Shown piece by piece: positions 35,796-44,765 of a stretch of 64,000 nt of DNA. The translations under genes and the position numbers were made by a program. Within the stretch, counting starts at the first letter, position 1. Every line of letters begins with the position of its first letter. Source of the stretch: Deinococcus marmoris DSM 12784 (GTDB lineage: Bacteria; Deinococcota; Deinococci; Deinococcales; Deinococcaceae); the NCBI RefSeq assembly GCF_000701405.1, contig NZ_JNIV01000007.1, positions 25,491 to 89,490 on the forward strand, read 5' to 3'. The notes beneath the pieces are model-generated. The model did not search any database. It worked only from the letters and a program-made list of their open reading frames with translations, and was not told where the DNA came from.

Positions 35796-36406
35796 TCAAT
35801 TCCCCCGCCACCCCAGACCTCCCGGCAGCGGGTGGGGGGTGGGGGCGCGTGAGTCTCAAACCGATGCTGGAGCTGAGCGGCGGCGAATGGCACATCCTGC
35901 ACGGCTTTTTCAAGGACCGTGAGCTGGCCGACTGGAACGACGCCAAGCCGATCCGTCTGCCCGAATGGCTGTTCCGCAAGGTCATGCAGGACGAGGAACG
36001 CGGCGGCGAGCGCGTGGGCTTCGGCATTCTGGATGAACGCGGCGCGCTGATCGGCAGCGCCGAACTGTACGATCTGCGGCCCTCGCCGCCGTTGACGCCC
36101 ACCACTGGCACGCTGGGCGTGATGATCGGCTTTCCCGCGCTGTGGGGTCAGGGCTACGGGCGCGAGGCGGTGCTGGCGCTGCTGGACTGGTCCTTCTCGA
36201 GCCGTCAGGTGCCGCTGAAGCGGGTGCGGCTGACCACTTTCGCCCACAACCGCCGCGCCCAGCGGGCTTTTCTCGCCTGTGGCTTCCGCGAGGTGGGCCG
36301 CACACCGCAGGCGGGCCGCACCGACGTGCATATGGAAATTACCCGTGAAGAATGGCAGACCCAGCATCCGTCAGCCCAACATTCATCAGAGGGTGCGCCA
36401 CAATAG
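35792..36406 (+). CDS. GNAT family acetyltransferase
   Basis: 204 residues. RimJ-like core with LGVMIGFPALWGQGYGREAV, the acetyl-CoA P-loop, and TTFAHNRRAQRAFLACGFREVGR. The N-terminal ~20 residues are low complexity. The ATG is within the cysQ stop (4-base overlap), but a second start at MLELSGG (~residue 25) is possible. Substrate unknown. Confidence 0.85.
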   Translation: MINSPATPDLPAAGGGWGRVSLKPMLELSGGEWHILHGFFKDRELADWNDAKPIRLPEWLFRKVMQDEERGGERVGFGILDERGALIGSAELYDLRPSPPLTPTTGTLGVMIGFPALWGQGYGREAVLALLDWSFSSRQVPLKRVRLTTFAHNRRAQRAFLACGFREVGRTPQAGRTDVHMEITREEWQTQHPSAQHSSEGAPQ

Positions 36407-36411
36407 AACCC

Positions 36412-37324
36412 ATGCGCGTCCTGTTGCCCGATCTGCCCGAATTCCACGCCCTCTCCGGCCACGATGAACACGGCGTTCCTGGCGTGGAATTCGCCTTTTA
36501 TTCGCAGGACCACGTTCCGCCGGAAGAGGCCGAGGGCGTGGTGCTGTGGTTGGCGCGCGGCGAGACCCGCGAGAAGTTGCTGAAGACGCCGGGCCTGAAA
36601 TGGGTGCTGACCCTGACCGCTGGGATTGATCATGTTCAGCCGCATCTGCCGCCCGGCGTGGCCCTTTACAACGCCAACCGCCTGCATGACCGCGCCGTGG
36701 CCGTGCATGTTGCGGCGCTGATGCTCTCGGCCATGCGCGGCCTGCACCACTTCCGCGACGCCCAGCACGAGTTCGGCCAGAAACCCGAACGACTCCGGCC
36801 TGCACACGCTGGACGGGCAGAACGTGGTGATCTGGGGCTACGGCCACATCGGTCACCTGCTGGAAGGGCTGCTGACGCCGTTTGGGGCAGAGGTCAGCGG
36901 TATTCGCAGTTCCACCCCGGACCTCCAGCGCGACGGGCTGCTGTCCCGCGCCGACTGGGTGGTGTTGCTGCTGCCCAGCACGCCCGATACACGCGGCATC
37001 GTGAACGCCGAACTGCTGGGCAGGCTCAAGCCGGGGGCGTGGCTGGCCAACGCCGGGCGCGGCAACCTGATCGTCACGGATGACCTGCTGGCCGCGCTGG
37101 ATTCCGGCCATCTGGGCGGCGCGGCGCTGGACGTGACCGATCCCGAACCGTTGCCGGAAGGGCACCCGCTGTGGGCGCAGAAAAACGTGATCATCACGCC
37201 GCACATCGCCAGCACCACCACCGATCTGGTGGCGCGTGGGGCCAGCCTCACCCGCGATTTTCTGCTGACCATGCAGCAGGGCCAGGAACCCGAAGGCCGC
37301 GTGCTGGACGGGCAGAAGTACTGA
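36412..37324 (+). pseudogene. D-isomer-specific 2-hydroxyacid dehydrogenase, frameshifted
   Basis: Two adjoining frames make one NAD-dependent dehydrogenase of ~304 residues. Frame one (36412 to ~36780) has MRVLLPDLPEFHAL, ETREKLLKTPGLKWV and LTAGIDH. Frame two (from ~36785) has SGLHTLDGQNVVIWGYGHIG (Rossmann), NAGRGNLIVTDDL, DVTDPEPL and ITPHIAS with the catalytic His. The shift is one extra base around CAGAAACCCGAACGAC (36778-36793); dropping one A restores QNPNDSGLHT. It may be a sequencing error, a true mutation or programmed. Promoter-like CACAAT lies 7 bases before the ATG. Confidence 0.85.
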
Positions 37325-37333
37325 ACTGGGCAT

Positions 37334-37365
37334 AAAAAATCCCCTCATCCAGAAGGACAGAGGGG
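37334..37365 (-). terminator. Leftward terminator, displaced by repeat element
   Basis: On the minus strand, CCCCTC-13-GAGGGG is followed by ATTTTTT. It would end the M50 protease transcript, from which it is now separated by the 131-bp repeat. Confidence 0.55.
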
Positions 37366-37392
37366 AAAGCTGGGTGTGGGGCAGGGTGGCCG

Positions 37393-37523
37393 TCTAGAGC
37401 AGGTTTCCGAATTACGTCGCCGGAAAAAGAGACTTCCGGCGACTCCATTCTCCATCCTGCTCAGCAAAAGTCTCTCGCTCCGCTCGGTCATAAAAAGACC
37501 ATTTTTATGACAACTGCTCTAAA
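37393..37523. repeat. 131-bp MITE-like repeat with terminal inverted repeats
   Basis: Ends TCTAGAGCAG (37393) and CTGCTCTAAA (to 37523) are inverted copies with one mismatch. Internal hairpins: GTCGCCGGA / TCCGGCGAC (37416-37424, 37435-37443) and GTCATAAAAA / TTTTTATGAC (37487-37496, 37502-37511). No ORF. It lies directly at the 3' end of the M50 gene and provides its stop codon. Confidence 0.75.
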
Positions 37524-38130
37524 TGCCCACCACCGTCAGCACCCAGTTCTGCACGGTGCGGATGAACTGGCCCAGCGGCTCGCGGGCCAGGAAGATGAAG
37601 CCGAAGACGAGAATAAAGCTGTATGGCAGGGCCTCGAACTGCGACAGGCTGCGCCCCAGCGACGGCACCAGCGCGCCCAGAATTCGGCTGCCGTCCAGCA
37701 GCGGAATGGGAATCAGGTTGAAGACTGCCAGCACCACGTTGATGCCCAGCACGGTCAGCAGGATGGTCAGGCTGATCTGGGTGGTGGGCAGCACCTTGAG
37801 CAGCACGGCACATACGAAGGCGATCACGAGGTTGCTGATCGGCCCGGCGGCGGCCACCCACAGCGTTCCCCAGCGGCCCAGGTTGTTGGGATTGATCGGC
37901 ACCGGTTTGGCGAATCCGAAGCCTGCCACCAGCAGCAGCAGCGTGCCAATCGGGTCCAGGTGGGCCAGCGGATTGAGGGTCACGCGCCCGTAACGGCGCG
38001 GCGTGGGATCGCCCAGCCGGTCTGCCGTGTAGGCGTGCGCGAATTCGTGAACGGCGAGAGACAGCACCAGTGCCAGCGCGATGATGATGAACGCGGTGGG
38101 GTTGGAGGTCAGCAGACTGAGAAGGCCCAT
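37519..38130 (-). CDS. Site-2-protease-type M50 membrane metalloprotease
   Basis: 203 residues, about six membrane segments. The zinc motif HEFAH is at ~28-32 and the third ligand is in [13 protein letters not shown] (~140-152). [15 protein letters not shown] is the standard short-family motif. It lacks PDZ and CBS domains, so it belongs to the minimal YwhC/Rip2-like group. The substrate is unknown. The final TAG comes from the adjoining repeat, so the natural C-terminus may have been altered. Confidence 0.9.
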   Translation of the reverse strand: MGLLSLLTSNPTAFIIIALALVLSLAVHEFAHAYTADRLGDPTPRRYGRVTLNPLAHLDPIGTLLLLVAGFGFAKPVPINPNNLGRWGTLWVAAAGPISNLVIAFVCAVLLKVLPTTQISLTILLTVLGINVVLAVFNLIPIPLLDGSRILGALVPSLGRSLSQFEALPYSFILVFGFIFLAREPLGQFIRTVQNWVLTVVGI

Positions 38131-38152
38131 ATGTGGGGTATTCTACGTGGCC

Positions 38153-39262
38153 TTATTCAGAGCGTTCGGCCCCCAGATACTTTTGAAGGGCAAGCTGCTC
38201 CTCCTCCCGGCTGTTGATTTTCCCCTCCTGCCTGAGCTGCGCCAGATGATTCAGTGCCTCCCCCACCGCGCGGCCCGGCGGCACACCCAGCGCCAGCACG
38301 TCGCGCCCGGTCAGCGGTACCGGGGCGTCCGGGCGCAGCAGGCCGCGCAGCAGGCGTTCTGGTGTCCCGTCTGGAAAATAAGTGCCAGAGAGGGCGCGGG
38401 CCAGCAGCGCGGCGGGGCGGTCCCCCAGGCCCAGGCGTTCAGTCAGCCGCTCCGGGTCCGGCGAGGCGTGCAGTGCGGCGGCGGCGTAGAGCTGCGGCGA
38501 GACGGGTTGTCCGGCGTCCTGCACCGCGTCCAACTGTTCCAGCCACTCCACGCCGGGCAAGAGTTCTCCCGCGCCCCACACCTCCAGCGTGCGCGCCGCT
38601 GTGCCGGGCCGCACCTCCGACAGCAGCAGCTTGAGTTCGGCCCACAGGCGGGGCGTCTGCTCAGATACAGCCAGCGCTTCTGGCACCTGCCGTAGCAATT
38701 CGAGGTCCGCTGTGAACCCCAGTCGCGCCGCCAGCCGCGCCCCACGCACCAGACGGCTGGCGTCCTCGTGGAAGGACCGGGTGTGCAGGGGCCGCAGCAC
38801 CCGCGCCTCCAGATCGCTCAGGCCGTTCAGTTCGTCCAGCAGCGTGACCTTGCCGCCCGGCCCGATCAGCAGGGCCAGCGCATTGACCGCGAAGTCGCGC
38901 CGCCGCAGATCGTCCTCCAGCGTGCCGGAGTGAGGGACCGGATTTTGCCCCGCCACTGGGTACGTCTCGCGGCGGGCGCGGACCAGATCGGCCCCCCGGC
39001 CATCCGGCAGGGTCACGGTGGCGTTCTGGAAGGCCGGATGGTACAGAAACGGCAGGGCTGAAGCGCGGGCCAGGGCCTGCACGTCCGTTCCCTCGGCCAC
39101 CACGTCCAGATCAAGCGGCGTCTGATCTAGCAATGCGTCCCGCACCGCGCCCCCAACCAGCGCCACGCGGGCGTGCGGCCCCGCCTGCCGCGCCAGTGCG
39201 CCCAGCCACTCGCGGTCCTCAGGGCGAAGGCGGCTCCAGATCCGGGGGGCGAGGTCCGTCAT
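38153..39262 (-). CDS. CCA/poly(A)-family tRNA nucleotidyltransferase
   Basis: 369 residues of the class II family. The head has [12 protein letters not shown] with DLDVV catalytic carboxylates, the [11 protein letters not shown] motif and [25 protein letters not shown]. It repairs or adds the tRNA 3' end. In Deinococcus the work is known to be split between a CC-adding and an A-adding enzyme, so this may be one of the two. The flexible-loop details were not resolved. It is 22 bases upstream of the M50 gene in the same direction. Confidence 0.88.
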   Translation of the reverse strand: MTDLAPRIWSRLRPEDREWLGALARQAGPHARVALVGGAVRDALLDQTPLDLDVVAEGTDVQALARASALPFLYHPAFQNATVTLPDGRGADLVRARRETYPVAGQNPVPHSGTLEDDLRRRDFAVNALALLIGPGGKVTLLDELNGLSDLEARVLRPLHTRSFHEDASRLVRGARLAARLGFTADLELLRQVPEALAVSEQTPRLWAELKLLLSEVRPGTAARTLEVWGAGELLPGVEWLEQLDAVQDAGQPVSPQLYAAAALHASPDPERLTERLGLGDRPAALLARALSGTYFPDGTPERLLRGLLRPDAPVPLTGRDVLALGVPPGRAVGEALNHLAQLRQEGKINSREEEQLALQKYLGAERSE

Positions 39263-39313
39263 GGCTTTTAGTGTGGCAGAGAGGAAGGGTAGCCCGGCAG
39301 TCCTCCAGCGGAA

Positions 39314-40141
39314 TCAGTTGGCCGCGATCTTGCCCAGGTTGGTGGGGTACACCGAGATCGTGTACTCGTCGGTGGCGTTGGGTAGGCGCAGGGTGGTGCC
39401 GACGGTCTGGCGGGTGGTGGCTACCCGGAGCGTCACGCCACTGACCGGCACCGCCGCGCTGCTGTTGGTGGGTAGGAAACTGAACATGCTGTAGGTGCTG
39501 GCCGTGGTGGTAAACCCAGGGGTAACAATGGTGGGGGCCACGAAATCAGCCAGCAGGTTGGCGCTGCCAGTCAGGGGGACAGTGGGAACTGCCGCCGGGG
39601 GAAACACCGTGGGCGCAAAGCTGGCGGGCATGTTGGCGCGGTACTCGGCCAGCACCCAGGTTGCCGCGTTATTGGCGTTGCTGCCGGGGTCAAGCCACGG
39701 TGTCGCCGACACACCACTGATCCACCCCGAGCGCATCACCGGGTAATAGGCCACGAAGCGGTAGCAGCCGTCTGGGGTGGCTGTGGCGCAGGCCAGGGCC
39801 GTGTTGCTGGGCGGCAGGATCATTGCCAGAATGGGGTGGGTGCTGGTGTTCCAGGTCTGGTTGCTGGTGACCGGATTGCGGGTGGTCACTGCACTTGACA
39901 GCGTCAGGGTTTGCCCAGCAGGATAGATGTACCACGCCTCGCGCAGCTTGCCCACGATCAGTTGCTGAACGTTCAGGACCTCCTGTTGCAGATCGGCGCG
40001 GCTGCTCGACTGCGATGAGATCCGGGTGCCCTGCGTGAAGAAGGACAGCAGCGCCCCCAGGACAATGCCCATCAGGGCCATGCCGACCAGCAGTTCCACT
40101 AGGGTGAAGCCGTCTGTTTGCGGCGTTGCGGCGCGGTTCAC
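39314..40141 (-). CDS. PilW-like type IV pseudopilin
   Basis: 275 residues. A class III prepilin signal GFTLVELLVGMALMG near residue 11 is cut before Phe by the prepilin peptidase. The long soluble C-terminal part is PilW-like and rich in Ser/Thr/Pro. It is the last gene of a four-gene pseudopilin operon and overlaps the upstream gene by 4 bases. It probably belongs to the pilus tip complex. Confidence 0.85.
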   Translation of the reverse strand: MNRAATPQTDGFTLVELLVGMALMGIVLGALLSFFTQGTRISSQSSSRADLQQEVLNVQQLIVGKLREAWYIYPAGQTLTLSSAVTTRNPVTSNQTWNTSTHPILAMILPPSNTALACATATPDGCYRFVAYYPVMRSGWISGVSATPWLDPGSNANNAATWVLAEYRANMPASFAPTVFPPAAVPTVPLTGSANLLADFVAPTIVTPGFTTTASTYSMFSFLPTNSSAAVPVSGVTLRVATTRQTVGTTLRLPNATDEYTISVYPTNLGKIAAN

Positions 40142-40686
40142 TGGGGCCTCAGCAGATCAAGGGTCAGGGTCACGTCTTGCGCCCCGGTGCCTGAACTGAC
40201 GATCAGGCGGCGCATCGGGTAGGGCGTGAGCGTGCTGCCGCTGCCCATCTGTATGACGGTTACGGGCGTGCAATTGGCGGAGACCGTGACGTTTGTCGCG
40301 TTGGGATTAGGCTGCACGACGCCGGAAGCATTGATCGGCTGCGCTCTGGAATTCAGGTTGATGTACTGGGCGCTCAGGCCGTCCAGGGCTACCGAGGTGT
40401 TCGGCGCACAGGCCCGGTCATAGTAGAGCGAGAAGGCACTTCCGGCGGGCGGCACGGCCCAGGCTCCCCGGATGCTTTCCAGCAGTTGCTGGGCACGCGC
40501 TGAGGTGTCCAGTTGGCGCTGGCTCCGTTGGTTGAGGCTGAGGGTTCCGGTCAGGGTGCTGGTCAGCACGGCGGCCAGAATGCCGAGAATGGCGATGGAG
40601 ACCAGAATCTCGATCAGGGTAAAGCCCTGAGACGCAGCCTGTGGCGCTCGGGCAGGCGGCGAGCGGAAGCGTTGATCCATGTTCAT
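40138..40686 (-). CDS. PilV-like type IV pseudopilin
   Basis: 182 residues. GFTLIEILVSIAILGIL begins at ~21 after a basic 20-residue leader. The C-terminal domain contains a cysteine pair (YDRACAPNTS and SANCTPVTVIQ), perhaps a disulfide. The third gene of the operon; it starts one base after the FimT-like stop. Confidence 0.85.
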   Translation of the reverse strand: MNMDQRFRSPPARAPQAASQGFTLIEILVSIAILGILAAVLTSTLTGTLSLNQRSQRQLDTSARAQQLLESIRGAWAVPPAGSAFSLYYDRACAPNTSVALDGLSAQYINLNSRAQPINASGVVQPNPNATNVTVSANCTPVTVIQMGSGSTLTPYPMRRLIVSSGTGAQDVTLTLDLLRPQ

Positions 40687-40687
40687 T

Positions 40688-41146
40688 TCAGGACGCCCCG
40701 GTCAAGATGACCTTGCCGGTTACGCCGACAATTCGGATTTCCAATGCAGCAATTCCGCTGACCGGACTCTGCACGGTGAAGACGCTGCCTGTATTGATTA
40801 GTTCGCCGTAGGGAGCCTGATAGGTGGTGGCCGCCGCCGCGCCCGTGCTGCAGTTGGTCTTGCACACCAGCTTGATGTTGTTGGGCAGGGTCCGGGCCTG
40901 ACCGTTCACGCTGTAACTGCTGGTCGCGGTGCCTTTGGGCGTGGTGATGGTCACGTTGGTGCTGCCGCGCTGGGCCAGCGAGCGCGCCCGTTGAAAGTCG
41001 CTGGCGACCTGATTGGCGGCCTCGCGCAATTCTGCCGTGCGGATGCTGCGGATCAGGCTGCTGCCAAAGATGCCCCCCAGAATTCCGATGATGGCGATGA
41101 CCACCAGAACCTCGATCAGGGTAAAGCCAGACGTCTTGTTCCTCAT
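40688..41146 (-). CDS. FimT/GspH-like type IV pseudopilin
   Basis: 152 residues. The leader is very short (MRNKTS) before GFTLIEVLVVIAIIGILGG, then RTAELREAANQVASDFQRARSLAQR, the GspH/FimT helix. Cysteines in KLVCKTNCSTG may pair. In FimT proteins of transformable bacteria, the C-terminal tail can bind DNA; whether this one does is unknown. It overlaps the DUF4900 gene by 4 bases. Confidence 0.88.
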   Translation of the reverse strand: MRNKTSGFTLIEVLVVIAIIGILGGIFGSSLIRSIRTAELREAANQVASDFQRARSLAQRGSTNVTITTPKGTATSSYSVNGQARTLPNNIKLVCKTNCSTGAAAATTYQAPYGELINTGSVFTVQSPVSGIAALEIRIVGVTGKVILTGAS

Positions 41147-43347
41147 GGCGTGGCTCCCTGCTTCCAGATCAGATCGGAGAAGTCACCGTCACGGCTGGAG
41201 GCGTCGTAGAAGTCCCACTTGGGTGAGACGGGGTAGTACGGCGGCGAGAGGCCATCGAGGAAGCGGCGGTCATAGGAATAATCGCGTCCGTAGCCAGCCT
41301 CACTGGTCCCTGAAGATTGCCCGTTTGGGCCGTAATACTTCTCCACCAGTGATCCTGTGAACTTGACTTCTCCCCTTGATCCTCTGCTGTAATCACCGTA
41401 ACCATCAACCGTGAATTCCTGCTGGCTGGACATCATCGCAGCTTGAAGTACAACATTGTCGGGAGCCTGACGACCCACGATTACACTTCCGGCACTGCTG
41501 AATAGACCCATAACATTTTGCCGATCACTGCACGGGGGCGTTACCTGCACGCTGGCGTATTCGTCATAGCGGCAGGGAGTCTGCGACATAGCGAGGTCGC
41601 TACGGACTGTGACATTTCCAGTGGCGGCCAGGGTGATGCCCGAGAATGAGGCCAGCGCCGGACGGGCCTGGGCCACCGAATTAGTATCAGTGTAGTTTCC
41701 GCGTCCTGGGCCGAGGATGCTGACTCCGCCATTCTTGTAGATCACTCCGTTGAACTTTCCAGTGATCGATGTCCAAGCGCCATTCCCAATCTTCTGCTGC
41801 ATACTTTTGTTCGCATCAACCCGGTAAGTGGTGTTGCTATAGGTGTAAGTGCAACCATTGATATCGAAATTTGAAGTGCAACTCACGCCCGTCGCAGGCT
41901 TAATGTACTGATAGGCCGGATTGGGTTCTACCCATTTGCGCTGACTTGCGTCGTATTGCGTTATTGGGTTGCCGTTGGCGTCGCCAACGTAAAGTTGCAC
42001 ACCCACCTCTGTAGTACCAAGCGTCACACCGCGTTCATTGACTAGGGGCTGGCCATTTTCATCCAGACCGTTGGCTGCGTTAGCCTGATTGCTGGCGTTG
42101 GTGGGAAACGGCTGATATTGACCGGCAAAGTTGGGGGTGATGCTGCTGTAATCGACGGTAACACCGCTGTTTAAGATGCGTTGCTGAATAGCTGTGCTTT
42201 TCGCGGTATCTGTTCCAGAGAAATCACGGTTGGTGATGGGTGGATTCCCTAACCTGACGCCCGGCTGTCGGGTGCAGGTGATCTCGGTGGCATTGTCAAT
42301 GCGGTCCATGCACCCGGCGCTGGTCAGCTTGCCGCTGAATCTGGGGCTACCTGCCGTGCTGGTGAAAGCGAAGACATCATTGGTTTTAAGCGGTCCCTGA
42401 AACCTGGTGCGGCTTGTGAAATAGACGACGCTGCCCGCTGCCGAAGTATGGTAATCCGTCTGGACAGTCGCTTCTAACAGGGAAGGCTGTACGATGTCGA
42501 ACCACCACTGCCCATTGTCCGTACCACTCGCATTGATCACCCGTTGAACCCGGCCTGTCCCCTCGCTGGCCACCGAATCTAGTCGCTGCACCCCCAGGTA
42601 AATTCGGCTGTGGTTGGCAGTGAGACGCAGCACGCGGGTAATTCCTACCTGCGTGCTGAGGTTCACGTTCCCGGAAGTGGAAGTGGAACGCTGGGTCAGT
42701 AAGCCCTGCCAGAACGCCTGACGGGCTTCAGGTGTGGCCGCTGTCGGGGCCTCGCCCGACGGCAGGATTTGATAGGCCTCTGGGGTCACGATGCTGGAAA
42801 ACAGCGCGAATTGCGACGCAGAATTCAGGTTGGCAGGCTTGCAAGACTGGGCTGTAGGATAGAATTTCTCGCTGGCGTCGTCGTTGGGATCAAGGGTGCG
42901 GTCCAGAAAGCCGCGAGCATTGGCTTCCCGACCCTCATACATATCCTGCCAGGTTGACGTTCCGCACAGGCGAGACACCCAGTCCTGAACAGCGGAGATC
43001 TTGATGTTGGGGGCCAGTTTCAGACCTGCGCCACCCACAATACGCGGGCTGTTGAACGACAGCATGGCCTGCACATCCTGCAAGCGGCTGCGCGCCAGCG
43101 CCACTCCCGACTCGGCGGCGTACTGCGCCCGCAGCGTCGATGCCTGATCGGCGGTGGTCTGCCGGCTGCTCAGGCCCAGGCGTAGGGAGGCGGCCAGCAC
43201 CCCGGCCAGCAGCAGCAGCGTGAACAGCACCACGATGATCATAGTTGCGCCCTGCGTGATCCGGGCGCGTGCGGGGAGGCTGAACTGTGCTGGGAGGGCA
43301 TCCGGTAGTTTCCTGGAAGTGGGAGGGGGAAAGGGTTGAAGGGGCAT
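41143..43347 (-). CDS. DUF4900 / PilX-like large pilus-associated protein
   Basis: About 734 residues. A single hydrophobic helix GATMIIVVLFTLLLLAGVLA near residue 34-53 is followed by LRAQYAAESGVALARSRLQ, the PilX/DUF4900 N-terminal pattern. The rest is a long Ser/Thr/Asn/Gly-rich, probably beta-rich, extracellular part. It lacks the GFTLxE cleavage motif. It is the first gene of the operon. The middle is clearly lower in G+C (about 42-47% in lines around 41761-41880), unlike the flanks. Layout resembles comZ of Thermus. The start is not certain (43347 or 43383). Confidence 0.78.
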   Translation of the reverse strand: MPLQPFPPPTSRKLPDALPAQFSLPARARITQGATMIIVVLFTLLLLAGVLAASLRLGLSSRQTTADQASTLRAQYAAESGVALARSRLQDVQAMLSFNSPRIVGGAGLKLAPNIKISAVQDWVSRLCGTSTWQDMYEGREANARGFLDRTLDPNDDASEKFYPTAQSCKPANLNSASQFALFSSIVTPEAYQILPSGEAPTAATPEARQAFWQGLLTQRSTSTSGNVNLSTQVGITRVLRLTANHSRIYLGVQRLDSVASEGTGRVQRVINASGTDNGQWWFDIVQPSLLEATVQTDYHTSAAGSVVYFTSRTRFQGPLKTNDVFAFTSTAGSPRFSGKLTSAGCMDRIDNATEITCTRQPGVRLGNPPITNRDFSGTDTAKSTAIQQRILNSGVTVDYSSITPNFAGQYQPFPTNASNQANAANGLDENGQPLVNERGVTLGTTEVGVQLYVGDANGNPITQYDASQRKWVEPNPAYQYIKPATGVSCTSNFDINGCTYTYSNTTYRVDANKSMQQKIGNGAWTSITGKFNGVIYKNGGVSILGPGRGNYTDTNSVAQARPALASFSGITLAATGNVTVRSDLAMSQTPCRYDEYASVQVTPPCSDRQNVMGLFSSAGSVIVGRQAPDNVVLQAAMMSSQQEFTVDGYGDYSRGSRGEVKFTGSLVEKYYGPNGQSSGTSEAGYGRDYSYDRRFLDGLSPPYYPVSPKWDFYDASSRDGDFSDLIWKQGATP

Positions 43348-43458
43348 GGCCCAAGTCTGCGTCTCAGACCCTGCCAAAACCATTACCCGAACGGGGTTGC
43401 CACCCCCCCCAGATGTGTGTTCTCAGCGGTATTTTACTGACCGAGCGGGCAGTTCCGG

Positions 43459-43890
43459 CTAGTTCTGGCCTGCCCGTCCCATCAGGTACAGCTCCAGAAT
43501 CTGCACTGCCGCCGCCTCATCCTCATCGGTGGCCCCCAGTTCGCGGGCGCGGCGGGTGGTGAAGCGCTCGTCCTGATAGGCCACCGCGTAGCCCTGTTCC
43601 ACCAGGATTTTGCCGAACGCGCGAATCCGGTCCGCCGAGGGGCTGTGCAGACCGTCGGTTCGCAGCGGCAGCCCCAGCAGCAGCAACGTTGCCCCGGTTT
43701 CCTTCACTTTCAGGCGCAGCGCTTTGAGGTCCAGGGGCAGGCGTTTGCGGTCCAGGCTGCCGCGCCCGAAGGCCAGCCCCCCCATGTTCACCGCAAAGCC
43801 GATGCGTGACTTGCTCACGTCCAGCGCCAGCACCTTCGGCGGCGGTGCGGTGGGCAGATCGCCGGATTCGGGGGGCTGCTGCTGGGTCAT
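43459..43890 (-). CDS. ruvX: Putative Holliday junction resolvase RuvX (YqgF family)
   Basis: 143 residues. The RNase H-like core has VLALDVSKSRIGFAV (catalytic Asp 24), LLLGLPLRTDG and QDERFTTRRARELGATDEDEAAA. YqgF acts in 16S rRNA 5'-end maturation in E. coli and as a resolvase in some species. The usual DxGxxRIG has Ser for Gly at the third place. TAGACT lies 7 bases before the ATG. Confidence 0.9.
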   Translation of the reverse strand: MTQQQPPESGDLPTAPPPKVLALDVSKSRIGFAVNMGGLAFGRGSLDRKRLPLDLKALRLKVKETGATLLLLGLPLRTDGLHSPSADRIRAFGKILVEQGYAVAYQDERFTTRRARELGATDEDEAAAVQILELYLMGRAGQN

Positions 43891-43897
43891 TCACGCG

Positions 43898-43903
43898 AGT
43901 CTA
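43898..43903 (-). promoter_or_regulatory. -10 hexamer TAGACT of ruvX
   Basis: TAGACT is 7 bases before the ATG, leaderless spacing. Divergent to the TAGGCT promoter 23 bases away. Confidence 0.5.
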
Positions 43904-43926
43904 GCGAAGTCTGGCCGGTGGGACGC

Positions 43927-43932
43927 TAGGCT
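43927..43932 (+). promoter_or_regulatory. -10 hexamer TAGGCT of enoyl-CoA hydratase gene
   Basis: TAGGCT is 7 bases before the ATG at 43940. Both promoters of this divergent pair lie in a 49-base gap. Confidence 0.5.
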
Positions 43933-43939
43933 GGGCGGC

Positions 43940-44728
43940 ATGACTCACGACAGTGTGATCCTTTCGCAGACCCGCGCGGGCGTCTGCACCCTGATCCTCA
44001 ACCGCCCGGACAAGCTGAACGCCGCCAACGACGAGCTGTTGCTGTCGCTGACCGCCGAACTGAAAAGGGCGGAGGCGGATCCTACCGTGCGCGTGGTGGT
44101 TATCACTGGCGCGGGCCGGGGCTTTTGCGCCGGACAGGACCTCGGGGACGTGTCGGGGCGCGACATGACCTTCACCGAACACCTGAACGCCACCTACAAC
44201 CCATTGATCCGTACCATCCGCACGCTGGAGAAGCCCGTCATCAGCGCGGTCAACGGCGTGGCGGCGGGGGCAGGGGCCAGTCTGGCACTGGCTGGGGACA
44301 TCCGGCTGTGGGCGCAGTCGGCCCGCCTGATCGAGATCTTTTCCAACATTGCCCTGGTTCCCGATTCGGGCAGCACCTGGTTTCTGCCTCGTCTGGTGGG
44401 GTATAGCCGCGCCTTCGAGCTGATGGCCCTGGCCGAGCGCGTGGATTCCGCCGACGCCCTGAAAATGGGCCTGTGTGAGCATGTCTTGCCCGACGAGACC
44501 TTCGCGGACGAGGTCCAGGCGTATGCCGAGCGGCTGGCGGCGCGCCCCGCCAACGCCCTCAAGCTGACCAAGCAGGCGCTGAACGACGCGCTGACGGGCA
44601 CGCTGAACGAGGCGCTGGATCAGGAGGCTGCGTTGCAACAACTCGCTGGGGACCACTGGGAACACCAGGAAGGCGTGACGGCCTTCAAGGAAAAACGCGC
44701 ACCGAACTTCGTGCGCGCTGAGGACTGA
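43940..44728 (+). CDS. Enoyl-CoA hydratase/isomerase (PaaG-like)
   Basis: 262 residues of the crotonase family. The oxyanion-hole segments GRGFCAGQDLGDVSG (~54-68) and VNGVAAGAGASLALAGDI (~104-121) are intact. The C-terminal HWEHQEGVTAFKEKRAPNF is typical. The Asp in GQDLGDV matches PaaG-type isomerases of phenylacetate degradation, but no other paa gene is near, so a general hydratase role is equally possible. Confidence 0.88.
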   Translation: MTHDSVILSQTRAGVCTLILNRPDKLNAANDELLLSLTAELKRAEADPTVRVVVITGAGRGFCAGQDLGDVSGRDMTFTEHLNATYNPLIRTIRTLEKPVISAVNGVAAGAGASLALAGDIRLWAQSARLIEIFSNIALVPDSGSTWFLPRLVGYSRAFELMALAERVDSADALKMGLCEHVLPDETFADEVQAYAERLAARPANALKLTKQALNDALTGTLNEALDQEAALQQLAGDHWEHQEGVTAFKEKRAPNFVRAED

Positions 44729-44739
44729 GTTTTTAGAGG

Positions 44740-44765
44740 TCCGCTGGATTTACATATCCAGCGGA
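44740..44765. terminator. Hairpin at convergent gene ends
   Basis: Perfect 10-bp stem TCCGCTGGAT / ATCCAGCGGA with a 6-base loop, overlapping the stop of the leftward gene. The T-runs are weak on both sides. Confidence 0.5.
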
